DNA from: Engraulis encrasicolus
Taxonomy: Eukaryota > Chordata > Actinopteri > Clupeiformes > Engraulidae
NCBI RefSeq assembly: GCF_034702125.1
Contig: NC_085875.1
Location: 44,294,770 to 44,358,769, forward strand
Length of the DNA stretch: 64,000 nucleotides
Direction of reading: 5' to 3'
Shown here: positions 49,330 to 62,449 of the stretch, in pieces
How the letters are laid out: each line of letters begins with the position of its first letter
Numbering within the stretch: position 1 is the stretch's first letter
Position numbers and translations under genes: made by a program
The notes under the pieces: generated by a model
Told to the model about the DNA's origin: nothing
What the model saw: the letters and a program-made list of their open reading frames with translations, nothing else
Databases searched by the model: none

Positions 49330-51907
49330 GACCTCCTAATGAACTCAGATTTTGTTGCTATTCATTTGGTCTGTTGTCTCGTGTACTTATTTATTGGGAG
49401 AAGGATTACTAGATCTATGAAATGGTTTTAAAGTTAGATGCCTATGTGAAAGACAAGCATATAGTGCAGATCAGAATATAATTTTCCTAGATCAGTGTTG
49501 ACATCAGGATTAACCAACAAGGAGAGTAGTTAATCAGAAGGATACAGTATTTGTTGGCTGGTATGAAGAATGGAAAATACATTCATAAAATAAATACAAT
49601 GGCTTTGAATAAACTCAAATGACTTCTTAACGGTACGTGGAGTGTATGTTCAAGACTTCCATTTGCTGTTGCTTTCAGGATTCAATGCATCTAATTATGT
49701 TGAAAAGAGACTCGGGAGACTATTCCTTTACCGTAAGAGTTTGCATGGTATACTCCTTGATGAATTGCAGTATGCTAAACACACCATATCTCCCCACAGT
49801 AACCTCCCACACAGAATTGATGGCCAAGATTCTCATGTTCTTCCAAAGCAGTGGAAGTTATTGTGCAAAAAAAAAATCCCGGTTCTATAATGGCATCCAG
49901 ATGTTGTACTTTCTTCCTCATTTTTTTCTCAAATGGATGACCCAAAAACATGTTGCCCTGTTGATGAAAAAAAAAGTAAGTCTCTGTTTCATTTGCAAAG
50001 AAACTCGAGTGCACGGAGTTCAGGAATCTATACTTTTATTGATTGGCCTCCTTGGCTGTTATGCTTACTGTTACTAAGTAACAAGATTTTACTGGTTTTC
50101 TAACAGAAAGCATGTAACAAAAAGTTCTCTGTCAGCTTACGATGACCAATCCTTAAACTAATGTACTGTGTGGATGCCTTGCGCTGATTCAAACATGGCA
50201 GACAATTTATACAACTCCCTTAACCTATCGTGTTATGAAACAGCAGCATTTTATCACAAATGCTCTTTTGCATGGAAAGGATCACTCATCAATGCTGAAC
50301 TGATGAAAATGACCAATTGAGCAGCCGTCTTTGCGGCCAAAAATGATGTGCGGTTTGGCCGCCATGTTTATACTATGACTCCGTGCCCAGATGAGCATGT
50401 TTGGCTCTTATCTGTTGCTGATGAGAGACCATGCGGTGGAGGAGGAATGGGAGAAGGAGAAGTTAGTTGCCCTTATGGAGTCAGCTCTATCTTTATTGTG
50501 GCGACTCCCTGTTGCTGTCTGGGCGTATTTGCGGTTGGGTGCTGTCTCTGTGTCTGCTCTCATGGACCGTGATGAGTGGCGAGTCAGTGGGCTCGGAGTC
50601 GGACTGACACTCTGGTCAGGTTTTAAGGGCATGCAGTGTGGTTGAGATGAGTAGCTCAGAGTTTTCTCAGTGCTTAAACTCATCTAGTTATTTATACCAC
50701 CACAGCAGACAGCCGTTTTGGCCCTCAAGCCATTGTCATTGAGACTATGTTTTTTTTCTACTTTAGTATATAAACTATATTTTTGTTACTCACACCTCGT
50801 TGCCTATCCCAGATCCTTGCTCAGACGAATTAATTGCAACGCACCAGGCTGCCAGGCTGCCAGGCCGGTGTTTCTTCTCAAAGTGTTTCATATCTGCAGC
50901 CGTTTTTGCCACGAGTTGCACACAAATGTGAAAGTATTTCCACATTGTCCCAACAAACACTAGTCTCTCAAGCCCAAACATTTGGGTCAGCCTGGACTGT
51001 CTCTGTGTTTGTTTGTTCTCTTAAATACTCCTTCCACAGTTCTTGTTTAGGCCAAGCTATTTTTATATGACCTTAAATGAGTAATAGTCCCAAATCTAAA
51101 GTCATTTGACTTCAGGCATTTAACATCACATCCTCACAACAAGGCTTTAAAAAAATCAATTTGTTCATGAGTCACACACTTCACACGCCACAGAGTGACA
51201 TCTGGTTCCAACTTTGTAACACGTCTTTCTTCTCCTTGTGCAATCTATTAGGAGTGTGCAAACATCACCACGACAATCTATCTTATCAGGCCTTTTTACT
51301 GTGCACATATCATATTGTGACCTCTATATTGTGATACATATTTCCTACAGGTTTAGCTACAGATAGTTGGCAGTTCCCAGCCCTACAGTCTGTGAAGCTA
51401 ATGGCAAGAATTACACCATACTTGGTTATAAAGTTGGCTGCCAATGTTTTTTTAAAAAAATTGTTGAACTTTCACCACGCCGTTTTTTTTATTGATGAAA
51501 CAACTTTTAGCGTGTTGTGTCTAGCAAAGGAGACAGGGATTTAGCCATTTGAACACAAACTTACTGTACAGTACAACAGCAGCTGCAAATAAACCGTGTT
51601 CAAATGTTTACGTAACCTGGATCCCTTGTAGATATTTATGCACAGAAGTAGTCAGGGGGAAATCCTAACATGCATACGCCCCTGGAACAGCACGCTGCCA
51701 TGACTTGTAAAGACATAGCATACCGAGCCAGGCCATAAATCAACGTCCACAAGAACCTTTTGGTATATTCCTGTGACCTAATGACAACGTTGATTTTGGG
51801 GTGGACGTGTGTACTCACCACACACACACAGATTAAACACTCGCAGTGTAGCATACCTTCAATCACTACACCATTGCTTGCTTTCACCCTCGTATCTAAG
51901 CTCTGGT

Positions 51908-52054
51908 CAGGGCCGCTGACAGCTTTGGCCGGGACCAGGACGAAGTAATCTGAAAGGCCCCACCCAATACATACAATGTAACGTGGACCCATTTTTTTTG
52001 GGGGGGGGGTGCTCTTTCCCTGACCCCTTTTTGCCCCTCCTGTCGGCTTCCCTG
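51908..52054 (-). mobile_element. hAT-type MITE, family A copy 5
   Basis: Reverse orientation: CAGGGCCGCTGACAGC at the left, CTGTCGGCTTCCCTG at the right, with family blocks GACCAGGACGAAGTAATCTG and AATGTAACG inside. Flanking octamers GCTCTGGT and TCTGTGGT are only loosely similar. Confidence 0.75.
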
Positions 52055-52277
52055 TCTGTGGTTACACTTTCTACTGATAGATTTGAACATTTCTGCTGCC
52101 AGTGATTGTTATGCATCATCATTTCAAAATCCTAGCATGATTGGTTTCCTGTAGGAATAAAAGTGAAATCTTGAATTAGCACTCAAGGTTTTTCTAAAAA
52201 TACATATTGCTTGCTTTTTGCTGGAAATGCGATGGCTATCCAACATCAACAATGTCTTCTGTTTCCTTTCCTTCTAG

Positions 52278-52349
52278 AGACCTGCGGTTCAATAAAATAA
52301 AAGACTTACAGGCTGGCTCTTTCAGAAGACTCAAGAACCTCAACACACT
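52278..52349 (+). CDS. pxdn: pxdn exon 2: leucine-rich repeat
   Basis: A 72-base exon, phase 2/2: (L)DLRFNKIKDLQAGSFRRL, then KNLNTL. One 24-residue extracellular LRR unit with the LxxNxI pattern. PXDN from mammals has DLRFNRI..IQPGAFRRLRNLNTL here. Acceptor CCTTCTAG, donor GTAAGT. Confidence 0.95.
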
Positions 52350-52989
52350 GTAAGTAGCCTATTCCCTTGCATAACCTTTGCACAAATGCTACAAACTAGG
52401 TGACTTCCGGACTCCTGCATGCCATTACTTTTTGTAATGCCAAGAATGTCCACTTAGAATGTACCACCACACATCAAAACTCTACCACTATACCTTGTGA
52501 AATTAGCTTTTACTTTGTGCACAGTAGGTTGCCGTTTTGGGTTGCCTCTGATGCTTTCGTTCTATTCAGACGATTGTCAAATTGATACATATTGATGATT
52601 GATCGCCTGATTGTGCTACTGGAGATGCTTTGACCAATGGATCCAAGCATGTCACCAAGCCATTAGCCACACTTGGGCATTCAGAAGCCAAACTGAATAC
52701 CAGCACTACATAGACGTGTGCTTTTGTGGTACAGTCGCCTCTTCTCTTGAAAAAGTAAAGTGGGCTCCATGGCATTGAAAGAAGCAGGCCTGGTTCATTC
52801 AGATCCTTTAAAACTTTGTTTTAATTTATGCATTGTTAACAATGTTAACATTCAATAGTTAAATGTCAGTAGTCATCAAAGACACTTACATTAAATTAAT
52901 GCATACAAACGCTCTCTGCTATTAGCCTTTGTTTGCTTGTGGAATGGGATCATCCTCTCTAATACGATTGTTATTTTCTTTTTTTTAAG
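52350..52989 (+). other. pxdn: pxdn intron 2, 640 bases
   Basis: Short intron without recognisable repeats. The acceptor of the following exon is TTTTTTAAG. Confidence 0.7.
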
Positions 52990-53061
52990 CCTGTTAAACA
53001 ACAATCACATCAGAAGAATCCCAAGAGGCGCCTTTGAAGATTTGGAAAACCTTAAATATCT
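52990..53061 (+). CDS. pxdn: pxdn exon 3: leucine-rich repeat
   Basis: A 72-base exon, phase 2/2: (L)[18 protein letters not shown], then ENLKYL. Second LRR unit; [12 protein letters not shown] is identical to mammalian PXDN. The acceptor ends AAG rather than CAG, which is allowed but less common. Donor GTAAGT. Confidence 0.95.
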
Positions 53062-54654
53062 GTAAGTTCAGCTTTTTGACTGTAAATATCCACAGGCAGT
53101 GTGACGGTCACATCAAAAGATGCTTTATTCTCTGAGAAAATATAGTTATATTGTTTTTCTGTTTTTTGGTAGTGGTAGCAGTAGTAGTAAGAAGGTTTTT
53201 GTTTCAGCTTCCTACATAGCCCAACGTGTCTCTACAGAGATAACCACTGCCAAGTCTCGCATATGATGAAGTGCACACGAAACCACACCAAGACAGTGGT
53301 TGTGTCATCCTTAATTGCACAGATCCTCCTTGAACTTCATTGAGGTATCAGTTTGTTTGGATTGTCTGTCTTCAGGGTGTTCAAAGGTGGTTTGTGGAAA
53401 TTTGCATTCAATTGTGTGAAATTGTTCTTTAAATATCACTTTACCAAACCATATCCCTGACCCAAACCTCAAAGATAAATTGTACTGAACATAGTTTCTG
53501 TGCCCAGTAGGATAATCTACAGATTGTCTACAGGCAGCCTTCCAAAGAGTGAAACTGAGAAAGTTAGAGAAAGTTTGAATCCCAGACAACATTCCTGTTT
53601 GAGGTTTATGGGCAATTCCCTGAATTTATCTGTCTGTGAATGTTTCTCCACCTTCGCCCTTAAAACCATCCACACCGTGGATCTTCCAGAAAAGCCTCAG
53701 CTGTGTTTGTTTAGCCTGGGGGCATTGCCCTGGCATCGCCTAGCTCCTGCCTTTGATAATAATGGGTTCATTAGTGCACAATAAGCCTTAGTTGTTCTGT
53801 GAATGTTGTCTGCGGTTAGAGGTAATATAAGGTACACAGTAAGTATGTCTCAAGTGTCTTCCCGCCATTGCTCTTTGATCTTATCCTTATTGCGTAGTCT
53901 TCAGCGTTCCTTTCAGAATTTCACTACTATTAACCAAGAGTTTACAGACAGTGTATACATTTTGTGTTTTTCCCACTGTTTTTTGTTTGTTTGTACAGGG
54001 ATGAGTGATTATGTGTTTTGTCAATTTTGACTATTTTGCTCTTTTAAAAAAAAAAATGGGAAGATCCTTTCGAACCCTATGCTGTGAGTTGCTGTGCTCT
54101 GAGGCGCTGTATTGCTGTGTGAGGAAAAGTAATGACATTTTTAGTGGAGTTTACAAGGTGACTTCATGCTTCACAAGCTGGGTTTCATTTTAGGGGAAAT
54201 CTATTCTAATCAAAGGCCTAACCATTTCCATCACATTAGCAGTTAGTTTTTTCAGCAAGGAATTCTGCTCTGAATAGAAAAGTCTTTAACATTTAGTTCA
54301 TCTATTAGCGATTCATTAGTGATTCCATTAGTCATTCGACTGAGTTAGTCTGGTGGTCTTTGCACGAGTCCACACACCTGTCTATGACCGAACTGAACGG
54401 AAATTAACATACTACGTAGACTGAGTGCAGCAGTCACAGCTGCAAGCTGCAGGACTGCTCAAACATCGCAAGCAAATGGCATTTCCTACACTCGCATGTG
54501 AATGAGCCAGCTGTGCAACATGGAAAAGACATGGAAAAGAGGTGTGCAGCAGAGCACCCTGCTTCCAGAGTGCACACCCCATCATCAGAGTGCCCCACCC
54601 TCCCTCCCACTCATCTTCCCAAATCGTCTAGCTGTTTCTTACACCAGACAGCAA

Positions 54655-54916
54655 AAATGCAGTTTTAATTCAAGACTTAGAGTGTACTGACCAAATACAG
54701 TTCAGATGTTCAAGACTCTCTAATGCCTCTTTTCTACTGCCTGTTTACAGCTCGACACAGTGACTCGGCCGCCACTTTTTGCTTTACGATTGAGCTGTGT
54801 CGTGCCTATTAGAAAAGCAGAAAGTGGCGGCTGAGTCGAGCTGTGTCGACATGGAGGCCTACCCGAAACTCGGCAGTGGAAAAGAGGCATAAGTGTGAAT
54901 TACACTGCATTTTTAC
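54655..54916. mobile_element. palindromic MITE, family B copy, split by another MITE
   Basis: Left half AAAAATGCAGTTTTAATTC with AAGACTTAGAG, right half GTGTGAATTACACTGCATTTTTACTG. The halves are separated by the element at 54724-54889. Removing that element and one TAA joins the two halves into a family B palindrome. Confidence 0.7.
54724..54889. mobile_element. PIF/Harbinger-like MITE, 166 bases
   Basis: Termini TGCCTCTTTTCTACTGCC and, inverted, TGCCTCTTTTCCACTGCC. It is flanked by the 3-base duplication TAA (54721-54723 and 54890-54892), the usual PIF/Harbinger target. Its inner part also folds on itself: CTCGACACAGTGACTCGG versus CTGAGTCGAGCTGTGTCG. Confidence 0.82.
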
Positions 54917-55794
54917 TGTGCTGTACTGGACTGGTGTACAGGGTGCTTCCTGCTGGACTCATAATTAAGAGAGATCTGCACAAAAATGCCTTGGGCTTTT
55001 TTTCATCACAGTCCAGCCCTCTTACCCCGCCGGCAGTAGCGTTTACTGGGCCATAATCACTGGGCGTTAGCGGGGCACTGGTGGGCTTTGTTTGGGGACA
55101 GCCCCCATAATGGGCGGACTGGGTGTTGTACTGCTAATCTGAAGGCAGCTCTAAAATCCAGGGCCCCTGTGATCACAGCAAAACCACCCTGTCATCCTTG
55201 CTAGGCGCGGGGTAGGGTGGGGGGTCTCCAAACTCCGAACACTAATGCCTTTGTGTCCATTACGGCAACCCATCTGCACCCTAATGTCATTGCAGAGTGA
55301 CATGAGGTTGTACCACCCAGGCCAAGCAGGTCATCGCTGCCTTGCAGAAACCCTTCAACTTTTAACGCTTGCGATTTTTTTTACTGTAAATGATTTATTT
55401 TCAATCAATATTTTCTTGATAAGCATTGCATCCTTAAAAGCGGGTTTTAAATAATTTATAAAACTCATATACTCATGGAAACTGATACATAGCTCTGCTT
55501 TGTCTTGACATAACTATATATCCATGTTGATATATAAATATTGAATTAGTTCCTGAAAGGTGGAGTAACATGGTTTCTGCCAGACTGCAACGAGGTTAGA
55601 ATTTCCTTTAGCACAAACTAGACAAGGAGAGACTGACATATGAAATTGAGCAGCAATGTTTTCCAGCAGTGGGTTTAAGTTGTCAGATTTATGAATTTGT
55701 TGGACAGAAGTACCATAGTATCCACACTGGGAAATGTGTTTTACCTGGACACAGCTTACATCCCAAAAACAATTGCCCAATTGTGGTGAATATA

Positions 55795-56729
55795 ATAATA
55801 ATAATAATAATAATTGTATTTGTATAGCACTGTTTCATACAAGGCATGTAACTCAAAGTGCTTAACAAATGGAAAAAAAAAACATTTTTAGAGATAGATT
55901 TAAAAGGAGAGGTATAGAGGAGAGGCAGAAAAAGCAGGAAGGCAGAGGAAGAAGAGATAGACAGAGAATGTAGAGTCATAAGGTCAACGTATGATAGGAC
56001 CAGGATTCTTAGATGTGTAAGGTCCATAGTGGCTGGGCCTATCATAAGTCATAGATAGTCACACAGAGATTGGGCGCTCAGGTGCGGCCCCTGGTGGCAT
56101 CAGGGGTGAGGAAAAACTCCCTTTCGCTTGATTCATAGTTTGTAAGGGGGAAAAAAAAAGCTCAGTGAAGTCTGAGAAAAAAAAAAACCCCTATAGTCAG
56201 GAAGAAACCTCAGGCAGAGACCAGCGGCCACCTAGGGGAGCCCCCTGCCAGGGCTGGTTGCGAGTGGTAAGGGCGCTGCGGCAGCTGGGACACTATGACG
56301 CCTTGGCAGCTAGGAGTTGGCAAGGATGAAGAGGTGGGTCTTCAGCTGCTTCTTAAAGGAGTCGACGGAGGTGGTTGATCGAATCTCGATGGGGAGGGCG
56401 TTCCATCTCTTGGGCGCATAGCAGGCAAACGCGGCGTCGCCGATCTTCTTCTGCGGGGGGTGGGGGGTCCTTAGCAGCTTGGCATCAGTGGACCTGAGAG
56501 CTCGAGCAGGGGCATAAAAAGAGAGCATGTCTGAGATATAGCTAGGGGCAAGTCCATTTAATGCTTTAAATACTGTGAGCAGAATCTTAAAGTCGATTCT
56601 GTAAGAGACAGGTAACCAGTGCAGGTCTGCCAAGACAGGAGAGATGTGCTCTCTCATTCTGGTTCTTGTTAGGATTCTTGCCGCAGAATTTTGAATGAGT
56701 TGCAATTTGTCAATTAATATACGATACAT
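55795..56729 (-). mobile_element. LINE L2-type fragment with 3' tail
   Basis: Minus-strand frame of 139 residues (56729 to 56310) with the L2 reverse-transcriptase C-terminus: LQLIQNSAARILTRTRMREH, LADLHWLPVSYRIDFKILL, FKALNGLAPSYISDML, FACYAPKRWNALPIEIRS, then a stop. Further on this strand come AAGCACTTTGAGTTACATG, GTGCTATACAAATACAA and an (ATT)n tail near 55797, the usual L2 3' end. The 5' end is truncated; the frame is intact up to its stop. Confidence 0.88.
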
Positions 56730-58171
56730 TTATGTTATGGCACTGTTGTGGCTCACTGCCTCACCTTGACCAAGCAGACACTGCTTTGGTTTCCATTGTG
56801 CTTGATCTAATAGTTTCAACGCATTTATTTAATGTCAGGGAAAGAAAATCAGTTCATGTTTCCATGCTTCATGTTTTGTACACATTTAAAGTCGATTCTC
56901 ATGTTATTCAGTTGTGAAATCTGAACACCTCACATACTGTATATGCATCTAATAGTAAAACATTTCACGAAATGAATAACATTTACCTGACCTGCTCTCT
57001 GTACATCAAGTAGGCATACACCAGTGGGAATCTTTTCTTGCAAGCCAACATAATGTCCAATTTTTATTACACTGGCTAAAATTTCACTCCTAATCTTGGA
57101 TGGAAACCTGATGACTACTGTATTACTACATAGAAATGTGTGCTGGGTGGTGCAGCAGTCACTTCAGGACAACAGGCCAGCTTCATTTCCTGCTGTGAGT
57201 GTAATGTCTGTGTATATCACAGAGTCGATCCTCTGTACACTGGAAAACACTCGTGTTTCAATAGAGGTATGGAATGGCCGCCAATTCCCACCAAGCGTCA
57301 ACCATAGCCCCAAGAGGGGAGCCTTTGGGGCCGAGACTCCCTCTTTCCCACGTACAAGCACTGAGTCATAGACAGAGTCAACGCCCCCACCAGAGCTACA
57401 GCTGATGTCAGGGGTCCAATTGTTCGGTCACCAGATGTGATGCATAGTGAATAAACACTGAACGCTAGAAGCTAAACAGTCATGCCTCCTAGGGGTTAAT
57501 TGGATAGGAGACTTTGGGGGAACTACGATGTTAATGACCCGTGGACATTTTTTGTTTGTAACTGGCTGTGATTTGCACTCTCTCTATGTTTGTGTTATCT
57601 AATATACTGTATATCCTTTTTCATAACAAAAGTCTTCCTGTGAAAAGATAGCATATTGGGTGTATTTATTGGAACTTGACTTGAATACTGCAATTTCATG
57701 TGCTTGTTCATACTTCTTGGTTTTGTCTTTGATTGTGCCTTTGTAGTACTGATACCGATGTTGACATAGTATCTTTGTATCAATGTGTATGTTTTTGATA
57801 TTTTAACATTTATTCATGTTGGATTTCTCCTGCTGTGTTTTGATTGCTACAATGAATGTTCTTATATTAGCAACCTAATATAATGGACTTGTACATACCC
57901 AATGGTGATAAAAACTAGCCTCATATTCCTGTTATGACTTACTAATATTTAATTACTGTGGGTGTTGATTTTATAAATTATCTTGCTAGTTTCTCAGTTT
58001 CACAGAATCCATGGGAAAGTAGCTTTAATAAGCAATCTGATAATTTATACGAGTAATGCAATCCCTCAGTGTTTTTTTAAAAAGCCTTCTTTGAGGCATT
58101 TGTAATTAATTCTATTAATTCTGGAAAAAATAACTGACTCTTCAAAGTAATCTCAGTTGTTACCCCAGTAG

Positions 58172-58309
<138 letters not shown>

Positions 58310-58534
58310 TAAGTGACCTCCTACTCCCTCGCTCGCTCCCTCCTTCCCTCCGCCTGCATCTTGCCTCGTGTCCTAACCTCCGTAGCCCATTCACCTCTCT
58401 CCCTACTGTGAGTCTCATATAAGCTGTTCTCAGACTGACCTGCACTAGCCTGGGGTGGAGCTGGTTTCTGCAACAGTTGTCCGCAAACAGCCTGTGTTCA
58501 TACCACCCTGCAGTCGCATGATGTGCCATTAACC

Positions 58535-58660
58535 CCTTAGCGCAGACCCCATGTTATAAACCTTAGTGTCACCAAAATTGTAATGGCTACATCTTAATCT
58601 GTCACTTAAGGGTCTCAGTAATGTCATAGCAATGTTGTTATAATGTAGTTGAGTATTGCC
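58535..58660 (+). repeat. Dispersed repeat family C, copy 4
   Basis: TTAACCCCTTAGCGCAGACC at the start, then TGTCACCAAAATTGTAATGG, ATCTTAATCTGTCACTTAAG and TAATGTCATAGCAATGTTG. The TTAACCCC start would fit a piggyBac-like terminus, but the other end is not visible. Confidence 0.6.
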
Positions 58661-60285
58661 GGCGACCCCATCTGTAATAACAGGCTACACAAGGGGCACG
58701 GCTTCAAAGCAAAACAAACCTCTCACTTTTTACAAGTTTCACCTTTTTTGGTTCACAAATGCTGTAATTATTCGTACTGTGTGTACACAGTAGTTAAACG
58801 ATTAATGTAAAGAACCAATGCCAGTCTGAAAACACCTGCAATGTGCATACGTAGCTTTGGGAAATAAGCTCAGTGTGATTTCCTTTTAAGTCTTGGGCAA
58901 AACACCATGTGCTTCTAGTCCAAAGCTGAATGCAAGACAGCCCGCTGTAAAGAGGAGCTCGAATGAAGGTGCACATTCAGATTCTTCAGGGTCCCCTGCA
59001 AGTTCACCGAGTGTTCACTGTAGCCTCCTCTGTCTTCACCTTCAAACCCACCCACCTACCACCAGTGTTGGGTGGTCTCGCTTCAGAGGGTACAAACCAA
59101 TACAAAGTGCTTTCCTCAACCATTTACAAAATCAGGTTAACTAGAAGTGAAACCACTTAATTCTGCTTTCGCCACCTGTGCAAGTGAAAAGAAGTGATTG
59201 TAGTGGCCCTACAGTACTCATTTTTCGAATAAACAAGGAAGGCTTGAAAAGCCCCAAGTACTAAAAAAAGAAGTGATGGTGGTAACTTAGTGGATGTCTT
59301 GAACAAGTACTATGTTGCCTAGTTATGGGACTGTAACCTCTGAAATCAGCTCATCCAACACTCTCCACCCATCACCCCTCACTGCCCACCCAGCGTGTCC
59401 ACTGCATGTGTAGTAGAGCATGACTGCCGGTCCACATGCCTGTCAGCTGACAGCTGATCATACGTCCTTCAGCTCACAGGTGTCAGGCACCCATTGTCAC
59501 CAGTGTGTCCTGAGTCTCCGAAACTCATCCATTGCTGGGTGTGCTATCGCCGTCAGTGCCCTCTGTACCTGTTGCTGCTTTGCTCCGTGTCTTTGCCTGG
59601 CTTTGCTGTTTCCCTGACCAGTACATGGTACACACATTGCTTCATTCCAAGTCATTAGCTCATGTGAACTTCCACCTATGCTGTTAGCAGACTTCTATCT
59701 AAAAGGCACCTACTGTATTTACTGGTCATACCTGCAGTATAGTGTACCTATACACTGCATTATACCAATAGATCTGCGTAAGCCTAGATAGTATGTAGTA
59801 TGCCTATAGCTTTCTGGAAGCCTATGTTACGTACATCATGACGACACAGTAGCTCTCTAGGTACGGTATAAGTCCATATAATGTGGATTATAGAGACTTG
59901 GTAGAGGCTGATATTACATTTCTGATAATGCATGTCTTTGTTCTATTTTTGAATAGATTTATTTGGTCATCATTTCACACTTCCTCAGTGTAGACCTACT
60001 GTATCTCTGCCATTTCATCTTTACTCTTCAGTTGTCTGAGTTATTGCTTTAAATTCAGACATTGACAGTCACAGAAAGGATATTAATACCTTTAGTTTAA
60101 TTCAATCTTTAGTTATTTCAGTCCCTCCATAATCACAGAGAATGCACAAGTTTAAGGCCTACTATACTATGACATAGAGTAAAAGCATTGCTATTCTAGC
60201 AAAGTCGGCATTTGTTGTAGGCTATTATCTCAGCATGCCAGCTGATTTGGAAAAATATATGATATAGTGCAGTCATGAGCACACG

Positions 60286-60425
<140 letters not shown>

Positions 60426-61292
60426 ACACCACCGCACGCCCACACACTCCACTTTCAACAGGCTCTCACCCAGCAGCCAAACCAGACCGCATGCATACAC
60501 CACCAAACAAATGGCTATTTGTTACAACACAGAGGACCAAGGCGGGCCGAGGCTGTCTGTTGCCTCTTAACCACTCTGACCTCCCCTATGGTAATGAGCT
60601 CTTTTATATTTGGTGGTGACAAGTCTTAAGTTGGGTTCCCCTCAATAGCGCTTTTGTGTGTAGTCTGTTCCCTGTGGTTGTGTTTCAGCAACAGGCATCA
60701 TGTGCTGTGCATTGCATAGCAGGGGAATCAAAAATGTGTTGCGGCCCTTGTAGCGAGCCATGCCTACGTAAATACAATAGAGGATATTTCTATCCCTTTG
60801 TAAAAGTTTCCTAACAGATGTTGATAGCTTGATTGTACTTCTGTCAGCACAGAAATTGCATGTAGTTAGTGTGGATAGTGTAAGTATGCAAGTATAGTTT
60901 ATTGATCACATACCTGTAGGTTCGTATTGTTACGTTCGTGAAGCACATAGTAAAATGAATTGGCCTGAGGAAACATACAGTATGTACAATACGTAGATTT
61001 GTATAGTACTTTTGTAATTAACGTTACTTTTTACAGCAGCATAAATGGAGTTGCTAGGGAAAGTAATGGCGTCTCACTGTTCAGCGACAGAGCAGCTGAG
61101 ACCTTTAGACAAGGAGGTGAATTATTGTTATTGTGTCCTCATGCTTAAGGGTGAGATTGTTTGTACAGCTGTTAGGCATACTCCACAATATAATGAAGTC
61201 ACTGCTCAGGTATCTTTCTGTCTTTCATTCTTTATTTCTTTCCCTTTTTCCTTTCTTTTTTTCTTTCTTGCTCCCCTACGGCACCCCCGTGT

Positions 61293-61428
<136 letters not shown>

Positions 61429-61767
61429 TTGCTGTGAAAGTTAAATTAGCTTTGCACATTTCCAGCTGTTGCCAAGACACTATGACAAATATCGCCCTTG
61501 TGTTTTTGTCTTGGACATTCCTACGTGCGTCTGAGTTTATCTTAGCCTCCTTACAGATTTCCTGACAATGTAGCCATCTCCCAGTGTATCATTATCTGCC
61601 AAAGTACATCCATCTATTGACCATCAGCCTGTGCTATAGTCTCAATACTAACATGATAATGTGTGAAATCGATTTCTGTTCCACCTTGTTGTTGGAATTG
61701 CATGCAGATTCCCATTCCCATGTTTGTGTTACTGTTACTAGGTAGGCTCACATTTGCAAACATTTGC

Positions 61768-61916
61768 ATCCATCCATCATCCATCCATCCATCCATCCAT
61801 CCATCCATCCATCCATCCACCCTTCCATCCATCCATCCATCCATCCATCCATCCACCCTTCCATCCATCCATCCATCCATCCATCCATCCATCCATCCAT
61901 CCATCCATCCATTCAT
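61768..61916. repeat. (CATC)n microsatellite with CACCCTTC interruptions
   Basis: Tetranucleotide array, interrupted twice by the same CACCCTTC variant 36 bases apart, so a higher-order unit of 36 bases has been duplicated. Confidence 0.95.
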
Positions 61917-62449
61917 TCAGTGTAATACACTGTAATGTCATACACAGTAGCCTGGAGAGTATTAGTTGTCATCAACTGGTCTTGGGAGTTCCTAAACGAA
62001 ATCCTGTTGCTTACAACTATGTGCCACTTGTTTGTTCCATGTGTTCCATGTGCATACCATGCAACTTACAAGAGAGTTCCAAGGTATTTCAAGCTGGACC
62101 TTGCAAAGAGCTATCATGGTGCAGTCAAGTCACATGGTGTAAAATCAGTAGCTCATATCTTAAGCGTGTTGATTAACATGACCTGGATGAAGATGGGAAT
62201 CTTTAAAGATGCCTTTAGATGCTAAAGATGCTCTTTTGCCTCCGACATAATTCCGACCCCCGCACACAGCGACTTGACTTGACTTGACTTGAAAGCTTTA
62301 CGTAATGTCCTTAAAAAGGCAATTTGTCTTTCAGCACAGCAGAATGACATAAAACACATAGGACTACAATAAAAAACGCACATACAGTACCAACAAAATA
62401 AATAGCTAGACATATAAGTTTATATGTAACTTAATACGTAAATAAATTG

